DNA of 22,940 bases, from positions 1 through 22,940 of the forward strand of contig JBNGIS010020013.1 in NCBI GenBank assembly GCA_049999725.1, written 5' to 3'. This document shows, one piece after another, positions 1-9,966 of this stretch. The stretch comes from Haplomitrium mnioides (taxonomy: Eukaryota > Marchantiophyta > Haplomitriopsida > Calobryales). Under the pieces are notes generated by a model. It was not told where the DNA came from. It saw nothing but the letters and a program-made list of their open reading frames with translations, and did no database searches. The position numbers were made by a program, and so were the translations under genes. The stretch's first letter is position 1; every line of letters begins with the position of its first letter.

Positions 1-468
1 GGAAACGAATATTTGATAATCCGAATGACTTTTGGTTGATCTAACATTCGATTCTGACTTCTCCTCTTCTACAAACTCCCAAAGATAGATTTTTCACCAA
101 TTTTTTATCTTCTTTGAAGCTCTCTCCAGCCTCATTTTCCTTTAAATTTCCCCAAATAGGCTCATTTCTGAATAATCCTGCAGAACTCTGCGTCACAATG
201 TGGTTGCTAATACTGGTTCTATAGTTGAAAGCTAAAGATTTTTTTTTTTTGGGGGGGGCTGGTACTATCGATTGTGATGTCATCTGTACATTATGTGAGA
301 AGGTGGTGGTCAAACTACCCTATTGAATGATGGCGTTGGACGACAACTTACCTATAAGATAAATTGAGGGATCTATATGTAAAGAAACAAGCTAGGCAAT
401 GATAGAAACAAAGTATGTATTTCAGAATTCAAGACAAGGAAGAGGGATGAGCCGATAAAGGTTCATAT
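1..468. other. AT-rich flank without a recognisable gene
   Basis: I find no conserved protein motif here on either strand. A minus-strand reading frame at 41-313 has no recognisable domain and spans a homopolymer block (a run of T to position 250, then eight G at 251-258), so I do not treat it as a gene. The stretch is the left flank of the chromovirus whose LTR begins at 469. Confidence 0.6.
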
Positions 469-894
469 TATAAAAGAACTCAAAGACCAAGTCTAAATAA
501 GTAAGAACTCATAATAGTGAACTCTAGTAGAGTTCTTAAACCAAATGCCAATAAGCCAAGCAAAGCCACAACAAGATAACTCTAATAGAGTTATGCAGCT
601 TAAGGCCCAAGAAAAGACCAAGAGCGCAAGCAAAAGCCAAGCAAGCAAAAAACCCAAGTGATTCGAGAGGAACTTCAAAATGAAGAGTGGGGCTATGAAG
701 CCATTCTATTTATACAAGGGAAGAGGGTGTCATCCTCCTTCTTTCACTTACAAGTTACTTCCAATTTCAGCCCTAAAAGTATTCTTATCCTACTTCTCTA
801 AAAGTAACTTTGAAGACAAGTAATCTTATCTCACTTCAACCCTAAAAGTAAGCAACTTTAAAATGATTTCAACTCTAAAAGTGACCCCCTACCA
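469..894 (-). repeat. 3' LTR of the chromovirus
   Basis: This 426-bp block is clearly alignable with 5059-5538. The outer end reads TA where the partner has TG. The inner end closes in CA on the plus strand (TG on the minus strand) at 894, directly beside the polypurine tract. Shared anchors include the GAACTC start, the AGATAACTCTAATAGAGTTA palindromic stretch and the CAACTCTAAAAGTGACC end. It is shorter than its partner mainly because the partner has an internal duplication. Confidence 0.88.
707..714 (-). promoter_or_regulatory. TATA box in the 3' LTR
   Basis: The minus strand reads TATAAATA here. The equivalent place in the other LTR (5302-5310) also carries a TATA-like run, so this is probably the LTR core promoter dividing U3 from R. 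Confidence 0.6.
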
Positions 895-902
895 CTTCCT
901 TT
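895..902 (-). other. Polypurine tract
   Basis: The minus strand reads AAAGGAAG immediately before the TGG start of the 3' LTR at 894. Position and composition are as expected for the plus-strand priming site of an LTR retrotransposon. It is short, but its exact abutment with the LTR supports the call. Confidence 0.65.
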
Positions 903-1014
903 ACATAATCCTTCACTCCTCTATTTTTCTATAAATAGCATAACATCATGCTTATATTATTACATTATCTCTGCTTTCTAATCGATGACATCCTCGTCAT
1001 GACCAGCAGTTTCA

Positions 1015-2569
1015 AATAATTGAATAACTTCTTGAGCATTCTTAAGGTTATAACACGGCTCCTAAGTAGCATCATGAAGTGGATAATCCTTCCACAAAAC
1101 TCTATGTTGAACTTTAAGATGTTACCCATGCTTGAGAACTCGTTTAGCCAAAATGTAGTCCACCTCATATTCTTTATGATCATCAAGAATAATAGGTGGA
1201 GGAGAAATTTGAACACAATTTGGAAAAAAGGATGGACTAGAAACAAAAAGCTTTAGTTTAGATACATAGAATACATGATGAATCTTCATATAGGGAGGAA
1301 GATTAAGTTTGTACACAACGGGAGAAATAACTTGAGAATTTGCGAAAAGACCAATCCAAGCTAGAGATAATGTGCGGACTTGAGTATCTAAAGACAAAGG
1401 AATTTCATGTGTAGAAAGCATGACTTGGTCATCTACAATATAAGAAAAATTACGATGATGTTTATCGACATTTGTTTTTGCCAATTTTGAGCAATAACAA
1501 TATGGGTTTGAGCATCTTGCAAAAAGGAAGATAAATAAGACAAAAAGATATAAAGACTTGGAATATTAGAAGAGGAAGGAGAAAGAAAACCATTGAGAAC
1601 AAGCGGATGTTGACATGGATTGAGAAAGATTGAGAAAATCTAGTACCTACTTGTTTAGAGCTGTTGTATGCAAACTCCACACTTGGTAAGAAACTATTCC
1701 AATCCATGTGATAAATGTTGATAAACACTCAAAGCATATCCTCTCTAGTGCAATTTTTGCATTCAATTTGCCTATGTGTTTGAGGATGATAAGTTGTAGA
1801 CATAAATAGTTTGGTATCCAAAAGTGTGAACAACTCTTGCCAAAACTTCCAAATGAATTGTGGATCTCTATTAGATATCAACACCTTTGACATTCCATGA
1901 TAATGGAAGACTGCATCAAGGTAAATCTTTGCCATTATGGAGCATCCACCATATTCATTGTTGGTGCTAGATGAATATGTTTGCTTAGCTTATCCACAAA
2001 CACCATAGTGGTAGTAAACCCACGAGGCATGGTGGAAGCAAAGTGACAAGATCTAAACTTACATATTTCCAATGAGCAATAGGAAGTGGTAGCAATTGAA
2101 GAAAGCTAGATGGTTTTTGATTTGAAGCCTTGTTTCGTTGACAACTTTCACAAGAACGAGCAAAGCCAAGAACATCTTGAGCTAAGTTTAGACACTACCA
2201 AGTGCGTTGAAGCAACTCCATTATGATAGTCTTGTCTACCCCAAGATGCTCAAAGATGGGAATGTCATGTGCTTCTTGTAAACGGACCATTTGAAGTGCA
2301 TTATCTTCTGGAACATATATTTTATAGCCTTGATAGAGAATACTATCTCGAATGGAAAAAGTATGATACTCACTATCTTTGACTGTCAAATGCGCTCTAA
2401 CAAGATTACAGAAGGCATTTTCTTGTAACTTTTGTAGAAAGTTGTCAGTGATTGTTTTATTTAAATGTAATATACTAACATTTGCAACCTCCAATGTATT
2501 TAGTTGATGATCCAATCTTTGTGACAATGCATCATGATTGGTATAGAGCCTTTTTGGCTTGTACTCCAA
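1015..2569 (-). pseudogene. Chromovirus integrase with chromodomain, degenerate
   Basis: Reading down the minus strand, the zinc-binding HHCC region is seen as EAHDIPIFEHLG near 2265-2230 and a CESC pair near 2145. The catalytic core follows, with ISNRDPQF at about 1878-1855 and YHPQTHRQIE near 1775. The second catalytic Asp of the family SDRD box is Asn here (1872). After the C-terminal domain (WIGLFANSQVISPVVYKL, about 1355-1300) comes a chromodomain: YEVDYILAKRVLKHG around 1170-1125, then VLWKDYPLHDAT and EPCYNLKNA down to about 1035. It contains in-frame stops, one of them replacing the Trp of the usual TWEP box. In chromoviruses the chromodomain binds modified histone tails and steers integration to heterochromatin. 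The reading crosses several frames, so the protein is dead. Confidence 0.85.
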
Positions 2570-2639
2570 CTTGATATCAAAGAGTTGCAGTTGATCTTCC
2601 CATCAATGTTAACACCTTGTGATATTTTCCAACTAAATT

Positions 2640-3690
2640 GACTACAGCAAGGGCTTGTAATCAATGTGGATAAGTACATGCTTTCTTAAAATATAGTGTC
2701 TCCAAACCTTGGTAGCATAAATCATTGCCAATCGCTCTTTATCCTTTGCAAAATAATTTCTCTTTGATGATTTTAGCTAGCGTGAGATGAAGGCAATCAA
2801 ATGAAGTCCATACTCAAACTCTTGTTGTAACACTGCTCCAATAAAAAAAATTAGAAGTATCAAAATCAACTATACAACGTGTCTTTTGGGTCATACGGTT
2901 GTAGAATTGGACAAGAAGACACCGACATCTTTGAATTATTGAAATGCCTCTTACTCTTTGGTCGTCCATTGAAACTTTGCCTCTTTGCCTAGCAGATCCG
3001 TAAGCGGTGCAACAATATGAGCACAGTAATGATTGAATCTTTGAAAAAAAACTTGCTAGTCCATTGAAAGCTCAAACATCTTTTGCATCATTTGGTGTTG
3101 GGCACTTTCTAATAGCCTTAATTTTCTCTTCTTTCACTTGATGCCATCTATAGACACTTTATGTTCTAGAAATATCACCTCTTGCTTCTAAAATTCACAC
3201 CTTAACTTCTTGCAACAAAACTTCCAATTGCATAGTCTTTGCAATGCTTTCTTGAGATGAGCACGATGCTCTACTTCATTTTCTTACTAAAGATAAAGAT
3301 GTCTTCTAAGAACACCAACACTGACTTATCTAATAACCCATCAAAAACTTGATGCATTTGATCAATGAATGTTGTCGAAGCACTAGTAAGACCAAATGTA
3401 AGAACCTTCCACTCAAAATGCCCATATCTTGTGCAAAAAGTTGTTTTTGGCACATCACTTGGCTTGATAGTAATTTGCCAATAATCACTTCAAAGGTCCA
3501 AATTAGAAAATAAGTGCGCACCTCTCAATTGATCTAATAAATCATCAATACATGGAAAAAAATAGGCATTCTTCACTATTTGATTGCTCAAGCCACAATA
3601 ATATGTACAAAGACAAAATCCACCATCTTTTTTTGGTACAAAAAATATCAAAGCTCCTCAAAGTAAATACTATGTTGAATGAAATTCTTC
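2640..3690 (-). pseudogene. Chromovirus reverse transcriptase and RNase H, degenerate
   Basis: RT signatures run from FVPKKDGG (about 3640) through FSNLDL (first catalytic Asp) and CTRYGHFEWKVLTFGL (about 3435-3390) to the active-site box at 3312-3301. That box reads FLED instead of the usual YxDD, so one catalytic Asp is Glu. RNase H is recognised by KDKERLAMIYATKVWRHYIL (about 2750-2690) followed by VLIHIDYKPL, where the family has a TDH box. Together they would copy the element's RNA into DNA. Multiple stops and frame changes interrupt the reading, so only fragments are open. Confidence 0.85.
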
Positions 3691-4177
3691 TCAAAAAGAT
3701 CTGGAAAGGTTTTTTAAATCTCCTCTAATTCTTGTGGTGATAGACGATATATAGGTCAATTATAAATGGTACTTCTTCGTATCAACTCAAACAAAAAAGG
3801 CATTCCTCAATCATCTGGTAACTTTTTTGGCAACTCCTTTGGAAGCACATCTACAACTCTTTCAAAATATCATCTATCATTGAGGTAGATGCATTTTTTT
3901 CTCCCTCTTTGCTCAAGCCTATGATGGGATTGATCCAAATAGCAAAGATATGTAACTGTTGCTCCACTAAATTAATATATTAAACCAACTTAGACTTCTT
4001 ACCAATGGTATCGAACACCTCAAAAGAAATTTCTTACCTTGTAAAGTAACTTGAACATGTCATTGTGCCTAATCAAATTGAAGGGATCAATCTTCAAACC
4101 AAGACAACCTTAAAATGATGTCATATTGTGCAGATGCAATAACAAATTGTATAGATTTTATGTACTCTTTCCGATCC

Positions 4178-4573
4178 TTAAAAGAATGGCTTCTGAGAGC
4201 AAAACACGTCATGCTTTTGGTCATTGGCCATAATCACAACACTTCCCTTGATAGGTCTTAATTTTACTTTGATTATCTTAGCAAAATGTAGTGACATAAA
4301 ATTTTCAAAACTCCCGCTATCCACCAACATTCTACAAGAGTGCTCTTCAATCATACCGTCAAGATGAAATAAGGTACTTTGAATTCTTGTCAAAATTTTA
4401 ATTCCACTAGAGCTTGTGAAGTTCTGAGTATGTCCTTTGAATGGTTGAGGACGTGGCCTAACTTCTGTAGCAGTAAGTAATGAGTTATTCGCTTTGCCAT
4501 GCGCATTGCTTCTTCTAATTGAGAACACTTTCTCATTGTAACTTCTATTCTCGTGAGAGGCTTCAATCTTCAA
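4178..4573 (-). pseudogene. Chromovirus aspartic protease region, open fragment
   Basis: This 131-codon open stretch contains CRMLVDSGSFENFMSLHFA, the retropepsin active-site loop with Asp-Ser-Gly at 4321-4313. In this family the protease cleaves the Gag-Pol polyprotein. The N-terminal 70 residues are rich in Ser, Asn and Arg and look like the gag-protease linker. I could not find the CCHC zinc knuckle usually present just before it. The frame breaks after the protease. Confidence 0.75.
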
Positions 4574-4574
4574 A

Positions 4575-5012
4575 CAAAGTGGTCTAGTGTTTCTTTATCT
4601 CTTATATCACAAATTTGCATAATTATATCCTCAAAATGTGCAACATAGCTTCTTTTTGTATCAAGTTGCTTCAATTCAGCCAATCAATCTCTTGCTACTT
4701 TTGAAGCATTTATGGCCCTAAATCTTGAAATCATTGCTTCTTTGAATTCACACTAAGAAACAATTGAAGCAAAAATCCATGTTGTACTTGTTCTATTTGA
4801 TATCTCCACCAAGTATTTGCAACTTCTTCTAATTGACTTGCCGCAAATAGAATTTTTCTACCATCTTCTCTAATATTGGTAGCTTCAAAATGTTGCTCAT
4901 AATCAAATATGAAGTTCTTAGATGCACCACAAACCATCTTCTCATCATACACTTTTGGCGTTGGAAATCGCCCATAACTCTCTTCTTCTTGAAAAGTTGC
5001 TCTTTCTTTCAT
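4575..5012 (-). pseudogene. Chromovirus gag, N-terminal part
   Basis: The reading frame at 5012-4731 starts about 45 bases inside the 5' LTR, after the primer-binding site. It carries the Gag core motif around AASQLEEVANTWWRYQIEQ, matching the Ala-x-x-W-W segment of plant retrotransposon gag proteins. Gag forms the virus-like particle. The frame is lost after about 93 codons and the rest of gag (down to about 4575) is only scattered similarity. Confidence 0.7.
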
Positions 5013-5045
5013 TCTCCATATAACTCACCACAAAAAAGAACCATA

Positions 5046-5057
5046 GCTCTAATACCA
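5046..5057 (-). other. Primer-binding site for initiator tRNA-Met
   Basis: The minus strand reads TGGTATTAGAGC one base inside the 5' LTR end at 5059. This matches the canonical plant tRNA-iMet primer site TGGTATCAGAGC with a single C-to-T change. It fixes the inner LTR border and the minus-strand orientation of the element. Confidence 0.9.
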
Positions 5058-5058
5058 A

Positions 5059-5538
5059 TGTAAGAGAACTCAAATAGCAGATCCAAATGAGTAAGAACTC
5101 ATAGTGAACTCAAATGGATTTCTTCAACCAAATGCCAATAAGGCAAGCAAAGCCAAGAAAATTCATAACAAGATAACTCTAATAGAGTTATGCAACTCAA
5201 AGTCCAAACAAAGACTAAGAGTGCAAGCAAAAGCCAAGCAACCAAAGAACCCAAGTTTGAGAGGAACTTCAGATTGAAGAGTGGGACTATGAAGCCCTTC
5301 CATTTATATAAGAGAAGAAGGTGTCATCCCCCTTCTTTTATTTACAAGTCACTTCCAATTTCCACTCTAAAAGTTATCACTTACAAGTCACTTCCAATTT
5401 CAACCCTAAAAGTGATCTCATCCTACTTTTCTAAAAGAAACTTTGAAAGCAAGTAACCTTATCTCACTTCAACCTAAAAGTTTTTTTATAAGCAAGTAAT
5501 GTTGAAATGATTTCAACTCTAAAAGTGACCTTCTACTA
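5059..5538 (-). repeat. 5' LTR of the chromovirus
   Basis: This is the 480-bp partner of 469-894. The plus-strand inner end begins TGTAAGAGAAC and the outer end closes in CTACTA at 5538, where the partner has CTACCA. The terminal dinucleotide is therefore mutated. A stretch of about 40 bases containing ACAAGTCACTTCCAATTT is present twice (about 5342-5400), which explains much of the length difference from the other LTR. Confidence 0.88.
5302..5310 (-). promoter_or_regulatory. TATA box in the 5' LTR
   Basis: The minus strand reads TATATAAAT. It lies at the position equivalent to the TATAAATA of the other LTR and would have driven transcription into gag. Confidence 0.6.
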
Positions 5539-7360
5539 GAAGTCTTAGCTTTGGCTCACAATAAAGTTTTAAGTATGCTGACATAAGGATTTGAGATTCT
5601 TACAACAAAACAAAGGCTCACATTGGCTTAAGCACAAAGTTAGGTGGGGTTGAGAGTCAAGAGGCTAACATCAACTGTACTTGGTTGTTTGGACCCGATG
5701 ATCAAACTTCATCTTTGAAATGGCATTGAGTGGTGGAGCACCTATGGGATAATAGAAGGGATCTAAGGAAGGGTCAATAGACCACTAAATCTGAAATTGA
5801 AGAAAGGACGTCTGTAACACTGCAAGACACAACATCCTATAGTTCGATAAACAACTAGATAAAGCCAAAACTAAGTATTACATAAAGGCCAATACTAGAC
5901 TTACAACATTGGGGTAATGACAATTGGTGTACAACATAAACTTACAACTATGAAAGCTCCTATAAGTCAAGGAGAGACAAGAACAATGAATAGATAAGTG
6001 GGTTAATGTTTAACAAAATCTCTTATTAGCATGACCGACATTCAACATTATGACAACAAACTTACAAGAAGGTATGGATGGAAATCTACCAAGAGAGGTA
6101 GGCATATAAATATATGCTATTCTTTGGGTGCTAAAGTTGGCTCTATGTACGACATTGAACGAGCAAATGATATAATTTTGATATTTACCATACACATGGA
6201 TACATATTGTCAAATGCTAGCATGCACAAATTATAATGGCACATAATTGAGTTACTAAAGCATATACATATACACAAAAAAACAAGTCGAAATACAAATA
6301 CAAATAGCCATAAGTAGATATCTTACATGGATGATGGCAACTCAAACTTCAATTTGCATCGGCTTTTTGTAGTAGAATTTTGACAGCTTAAACCATCCAT
6401 ATAATATACTTATATGAAGTTGTTCTTCAGCTATTGCTTTGCAAATTGCATACACTAGGATTTTATTTCCCGTTCATACCTCTATTGTATTGCACAAAAA
6501 TCTAACATACCACTTCTATGATCAATTTAATTCATGCATCCTTTATCACAACCAACACCCATCACTTTGCTTTCTTCATTCATAATTGGCTACTCTTTCT
6601 TCCTTCATAAAAAATCACTTGCTACATCTAAACAACCACCAAAGAGCAAGAATTATGGCTGCTAAGTGAGAGATTACAACCATATTGGAAGAGAGAGAGC
6701 AAAGGAAAATTTTCCCTTAATACACCACATTCAATAATTGAAATTTTGTCTTTTTCCTATTCAACTTCATGCAGATATCAAGTACCAAAATTTTAGCCAC
6801 ACTTGGTGGCAACCACCTATCCTTGACTAATTCACCTTTGAAGTTAATTCCACCTATTGCCATATCTATCTTTGGGTCTTATGAAAATCTCTCTTGATGA
6901 AATTAATTTTCTATTTTAAGAGATAGTATAGTATATAGACTGGTATATAGCAGAACTTTGCATATAACTATAAGATATAAACTCCTTCCTTATATTTCTC
7001 AAGAGAGAACACTTACCCCTTTAAAGAGTTTATTCATTTCAAAACTCTCTAAGTGCCTCTTGAGATTTTGGTTGACATTCTATTGACTTGAATGAAATCA
7101 AACTCTCTTTAGTTTGAGAATCGATTCATATTCTAATTATATCACATTGAATTCTAATCTACAACATACAATATAATACATTGAATCCTAATAATAATAA
7201 ATCTCTGTATCGATGTTGATGTTGAAAGCTATTGCCAAGTTGATGCAAATTCATTTTAGCTCAAATTTTTGTAGTTAAATGCTCTTTCAACATGTCTTTG
7301 TACTCCATCTTTGATTTTGATAGGAACAAAAGGATGTTAACTCAAATTAACAAAGAAAGA
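5539..7360. other. AT-rich stretch without a recognisable gene
   Basis: Both strands are heavily stopped. The two longest frames (6010-6213 minus and 6031-6246 plus) overlap each other and carry no recognisable motif. I see no LTR ends, tRNA fold or long repeat. It probably represents decayed transposon sequence, but that is inference. Confidence 0.5.
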
Positions 7361-7364
7361 AAAA

Positions 7365-8060
7365 CAAATCTAGTACTTGTTTATTTGGAGTTGTAGGCAA
7401 ACTCCACAACAGGCAAGAAGCTATCCCAATCAGTGTGATGAACATTGATAAATGCTCAAAGCATTTCCTCCACAGTGTTCTTAGTGCACTCTTTTTGACC
7501 ATCGTTTTCAAGATAATAAGCTGTAGACATAGATATCTTGGTACCTAAAATCTTGAGCAACTTTTGCCAAAACTTTCCAACAAATTGCAGGTCCCTATTA
7601 GATATTAGCACCTTAGACATTCTACAATAGCAAAGATAGTATAATTAAAGTAAATTTTGGCCAATTGTAAAGCATCTTCTGTATCCATTGTTAATGCTAA
7701 ATGAATCTCATTGTTGAGTTTGTCCATAAACACCACAATCGCAGTAAACCCATGATGCGTAGTTGAAAGTGTAGTGGCAAAATCCAAACCTACATGTTCT
7801 GAGCAAGTAAGAATCGATAGTGGTTCAAGAAGTTGAGCTAGTTTTTGATTTCAACCCTTGTTTCACTAACAACTTTTACAAGAACAAACAAAACTACAAA
7901 TATCTCAAGCTAGGTTTAGCCACCACCAAGTGCATTGAGGTGCCTCTAAAGTCTTGCCTACTCCAAGATGCCTAGAGATTGGAATGTCATGTGCTTCTTG
8001 TAAATAAGCCATTCAAAGTGCAACATCTTGAGAAACATATATTTGATAACATTGAAAGAA
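7365..8060 (-). pseudogene. Second chromovirus integrase fragment, same family as 469-5538
   Basis: About 700 bases align along their length with 1640-2330 of the chromovirus, in the same orientation. Anchors are the shared CTAGTAC start near 7370, the CAAACTCCAC block near 7397 and GGAATGTCATGTGCTTCTTGTAAA at about 7980-8003. The best open piece (7787-7605) reads MDFATTLSTTHHGFTAIVVF, the start of the integrase catalytic core with its first Asp. A CKSC pair near 7880 marks the zinc-binding end. Gag, RT and LTRs are absent, so this is a truncated remnant. Several stops interrupt it. Confidence 0.8.
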
Positions 8061-8109
8061 AACACCAACCTCTTCATTCTTCAACAAACCTTAGTTCACA
8101 ATCAACTTG

Positions 8110-8170
8110 GAACATTTGTTGAAATGTCATTGCATACGTGTTGGATGCTTCAATCTACCACCCAAATTTC
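8110..8170 (-). pseudogene. Possible Ty1/copia-type protease scrap
   Basis: On the minus strand a short run reads EIWVVD, a TGA stop, then SIQHVCNDIS. This resembles the W-x-x-D-S-G-A-x-x-H protease loop of plant copia elements, with the Gly-containing part damaged and one residue short. Upstream coding (8230-8480) is not recognisable. The match is very short, so this could be coincidence. Confidence 0.3.
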
Positions 8171-8234
8171 TTTTCATATTTTGATCTCAAATGTTGCTAC
8201 TTTTATAAATGTCTACGCCTGTAGAGCTTGCTAG

Positions 8235-8695
8235 TTTATACTTCCAAACATCTTCACAAAACTCATTGCAAGGTTTTTTTCTAGTCTCTCTTGAGTTTCA
8301 ATAGCTATGTAATCATCAAGGAGAACTCCTTGCTTAAATGAACATATACTTGCCATGTTGAAGTAAAATTTCTCTTTAAATGCTCACAAATCATGCTCAA
8401 TAAAGAGGCTTGCCTTGTACAACATGCAAGTCTTCTTGGAAAATGTTATTTGAAGACATTTTCTCACCATAAGTTAGCCAATGAAGTGCAAATTTGAGTG
8501 AAAGAAAACTTATGCTTCTCTATTCTGTAATAATCACTAACTTTAGTAATCAATAACTAAAAGCAAAAGTAAGATATGGAGTCAACTATATCTAGAAATC
8601 TATTGCTAAGATAGAGTATCAAAAAACAGTTGTTATTATAGAGAGAAGAAAACGGAGCAAGAGGAGAAAAATTCAATGAATTAGAGTGAAAGAGA
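8235..8695. other. No recognisable gene
   Basis: If the protease scrap at 8110-8170 is real, this could be its decayed gag on the minus strand. I see only broken frames and no PBS that I can defend. The block around 8600-8630 has a GATACTC-like string but does not match a tRNA primer site well. Confidence 0.4.
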
Positions 8696-8696
8696 A

Positions 8697-8890
8697 AGTT
8701 TAGAAAGATTACTTTAGAAGAGGATAAAGGCACGTGGTAAGCAAAGGATTAAAGAAAATGGAAGAATCTAAGATAAAAACACGTGACAAAAGAAAAACTA
8801 AAGAGAAATAAAAGGTTCTAAAGATAAAGACAAGAGGTAGAAGAAGAACTAAAGAGAAATAAAAGGTTCTAAAGATGAGGAAAAGCTACA
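8697..8890. repeat. Degenerate tandem repeat of about 50 bp with G-boxes
   Basis: Three to four imperfect units follow one another. The clearest pair shares ACTAAAGAGAAATAAAAGGT at 8797 and 8848, a period of 51. Two units carry a palindromic CACGTG at 8731-8736 and 8780-8785, and the third has lost it. Purine-rich tandem units upstream of a TATA box resemble U3 enhancer repeats of an LTR or a plant promoter. I could not define LTR ends. Confidence 0.6.
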
Positions 8891-8970
8891 AAAGGAGAAT
8901 AAAAGTAAAGGGTGGTCCAATCAGTGAGAGAAGGAAAAAGGTGGTCCATTTAGAAGAGGATAGAAAAAGA

Positions 8971-8998
8971 ACCAATGGAGTTCATTCATCTATATAAG
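8971..8998 (+). promoter_or_regulatory. Possible plus-strand core promoter
   Basis: ACCAATGG at 8971 and TATATAAG at 8991-8998 lie just downstream of the G-box repeat array, on the plus strand. The order enhancer repeats, CCAAT, TATA looks like a promoter, but no convincing long ORF follows. The nearest is the short broken frame at 9802. The CCAAT-TATA spacing of about 20 bases is tighter than usual. Confidence 0.4.
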
Positions 8999-9004
8999 CA
9001 AAGT

Positions 9005-9800
9005 GCTTTTATCTAGTATTTAAAGAAGGGAGATTTTTTTTTTGTGCATCTCTTACCTTGTGGGTTTTTGAAGTTCCTTGTGTGCATCTCTTGTGCTAAC
9101 TTGTATGCATTGTACTATTGTTAACTTGTATGTGTAATATGGGTGTGTAGCGTTAAAATAACATCAAACCTTGGTTTTTTTTAAAGAGTGTGGACTACTC
9201 CTCTTTGGAGAAGTACCAAAGACCTTTTAGAGTAGTGGAATCTCCACTTTGAATTAACTCTAAGAGAGTTAAAATATCAAGTTTTCATGAATAAAGAATA
9301 GCAAAGATCCCATCTTTTATAAATAACGATACAAAGTTTAACTTGATGCTATGGTGGCAAATGGATAAAGGAGTGTTTGTACCTCCTAAAACTCCTCTAT
9401 TAAATCCTTTTAATATTCATATGTTCAATTGATGTTGACAATATTTTTCTGTTAATTTCTAGCATATAATTTTGTTGATGACTTTATGGTTTTTGTGACA
9501 GAATCAAGAGAGCTTGTTATCTTGCATGTAGTAAACTATGGTGTTACACGGGAGTGTTTTATTTACATTTAGTGGTAGATAGAAAATGGAATTGAAGAGT
9601 TCAACTCCAAGTGTCATATTTCTTCTAGAGCAACGTCTAAGCAAATGCAACAAGATTTTCTTATTCCTTGGTTTGGAGAGAGGTTTTGTCATTTGTTGTT
9701 GGCATCGATTAAACCTTTTATTTTACTTATACTTCACAATTGGAATGTGTACATATTTGTTTTCGTATAAGTTATTGGGAGTTGAGCTATGATGAAAAAT
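9005..9800. other. No recognisable gene
   Basis: AT-rich sequence with many stops. The plus-strand frame at 9586-9792 is hydrophobic and low in complexity and I do not recognise it. A run of inverted CTCTTTGGAGAAG-like sequence near 9198-9215 and the AACTCTAAGAGAGTTA palindrome near 9256 are the only structured parts I noticed. Confidence 0.45.
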
Positions 9801-9801
9801 C

Positions 9802-9966
9802 ATGGATGCAAACTCTATTAGTCCAGAAGAAGGACTTTGAATGATAGCCAAGTTGAAAGAGCTTCAAGTAGCTCTTTTAGAAAGCCAACAACAAACAAAC
9901 ATGCAAATGGCAGAAATGTGACTACAACAAGAAAATGAAGATCATCATCATCATGATCATCATTGA
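9802..9966 (+). pseudogene. Short broken plus-strand ORF, unknown
   Basis: From the ATG at 9802 the frame reads 54 codons to a TGA at 9964, interrupted by two TGA codons at positions 13 and 40. The composition looks protein-like. There is a Lys/Glu/Leu/Gln-rich stretch (IAKLKELQVALLESQQQ) that could form a coiled coil, followed by an acidic segment and a His/Asp tail (HHHHDHH). Both internal stops could come from CGA-to-TGA change. I recognise no family. It could be the start of a transposon or host gene whose remainder is lost. Confidence 0.3.

Larger units (their letters stand above)
469..5538 (-). mobile_element. Decayed full-length chromovirus (Ty3/gypsy LTR retrotransposon)
   Basis: Two direct repeats (469-894 and 5059-5538) flank about 4.2 kb of minus-strand coding relics in the order gag, protease, RT, RNase H, integrase, chromodomain. 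A primer-binding site and a polypurine tract sit exactly at the inner LTR edges. Protease before RT, RNase H before integrase, and a C-terminal chromodomain are the signature of plant chromoviruses. The total size of about 5.1 kb, short LTRs and initiator tRNA-Met priming fit a small clade such as Reina, though clade assignment needs an RT tree. Many stops and frameshifts show it cannot move. The 5-bp flanks (464-468 and 5539-5543) do not match, so no target-site duplication is visible. This points to an old insertion or a recombined one. Confidence 0.9.

Noticed and set aside
41-313. Minus-strand 90-codon frame as a host gene
   Set aside because: No motif, it crosses a T/G homopolymer block, and its codon pattern looks random.
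6010-6246. Overlapping plus and minus frames as small genes
   Set aside because: They are mirror shadows of each other in AT-rich DNA, with no recognised domain on either strand.
8590-8630. Primer-binding site for a copia element
   Set aside because: The GATACTC string matches the tRNA-iMet site poorly and no LTR ends could be set beside it.
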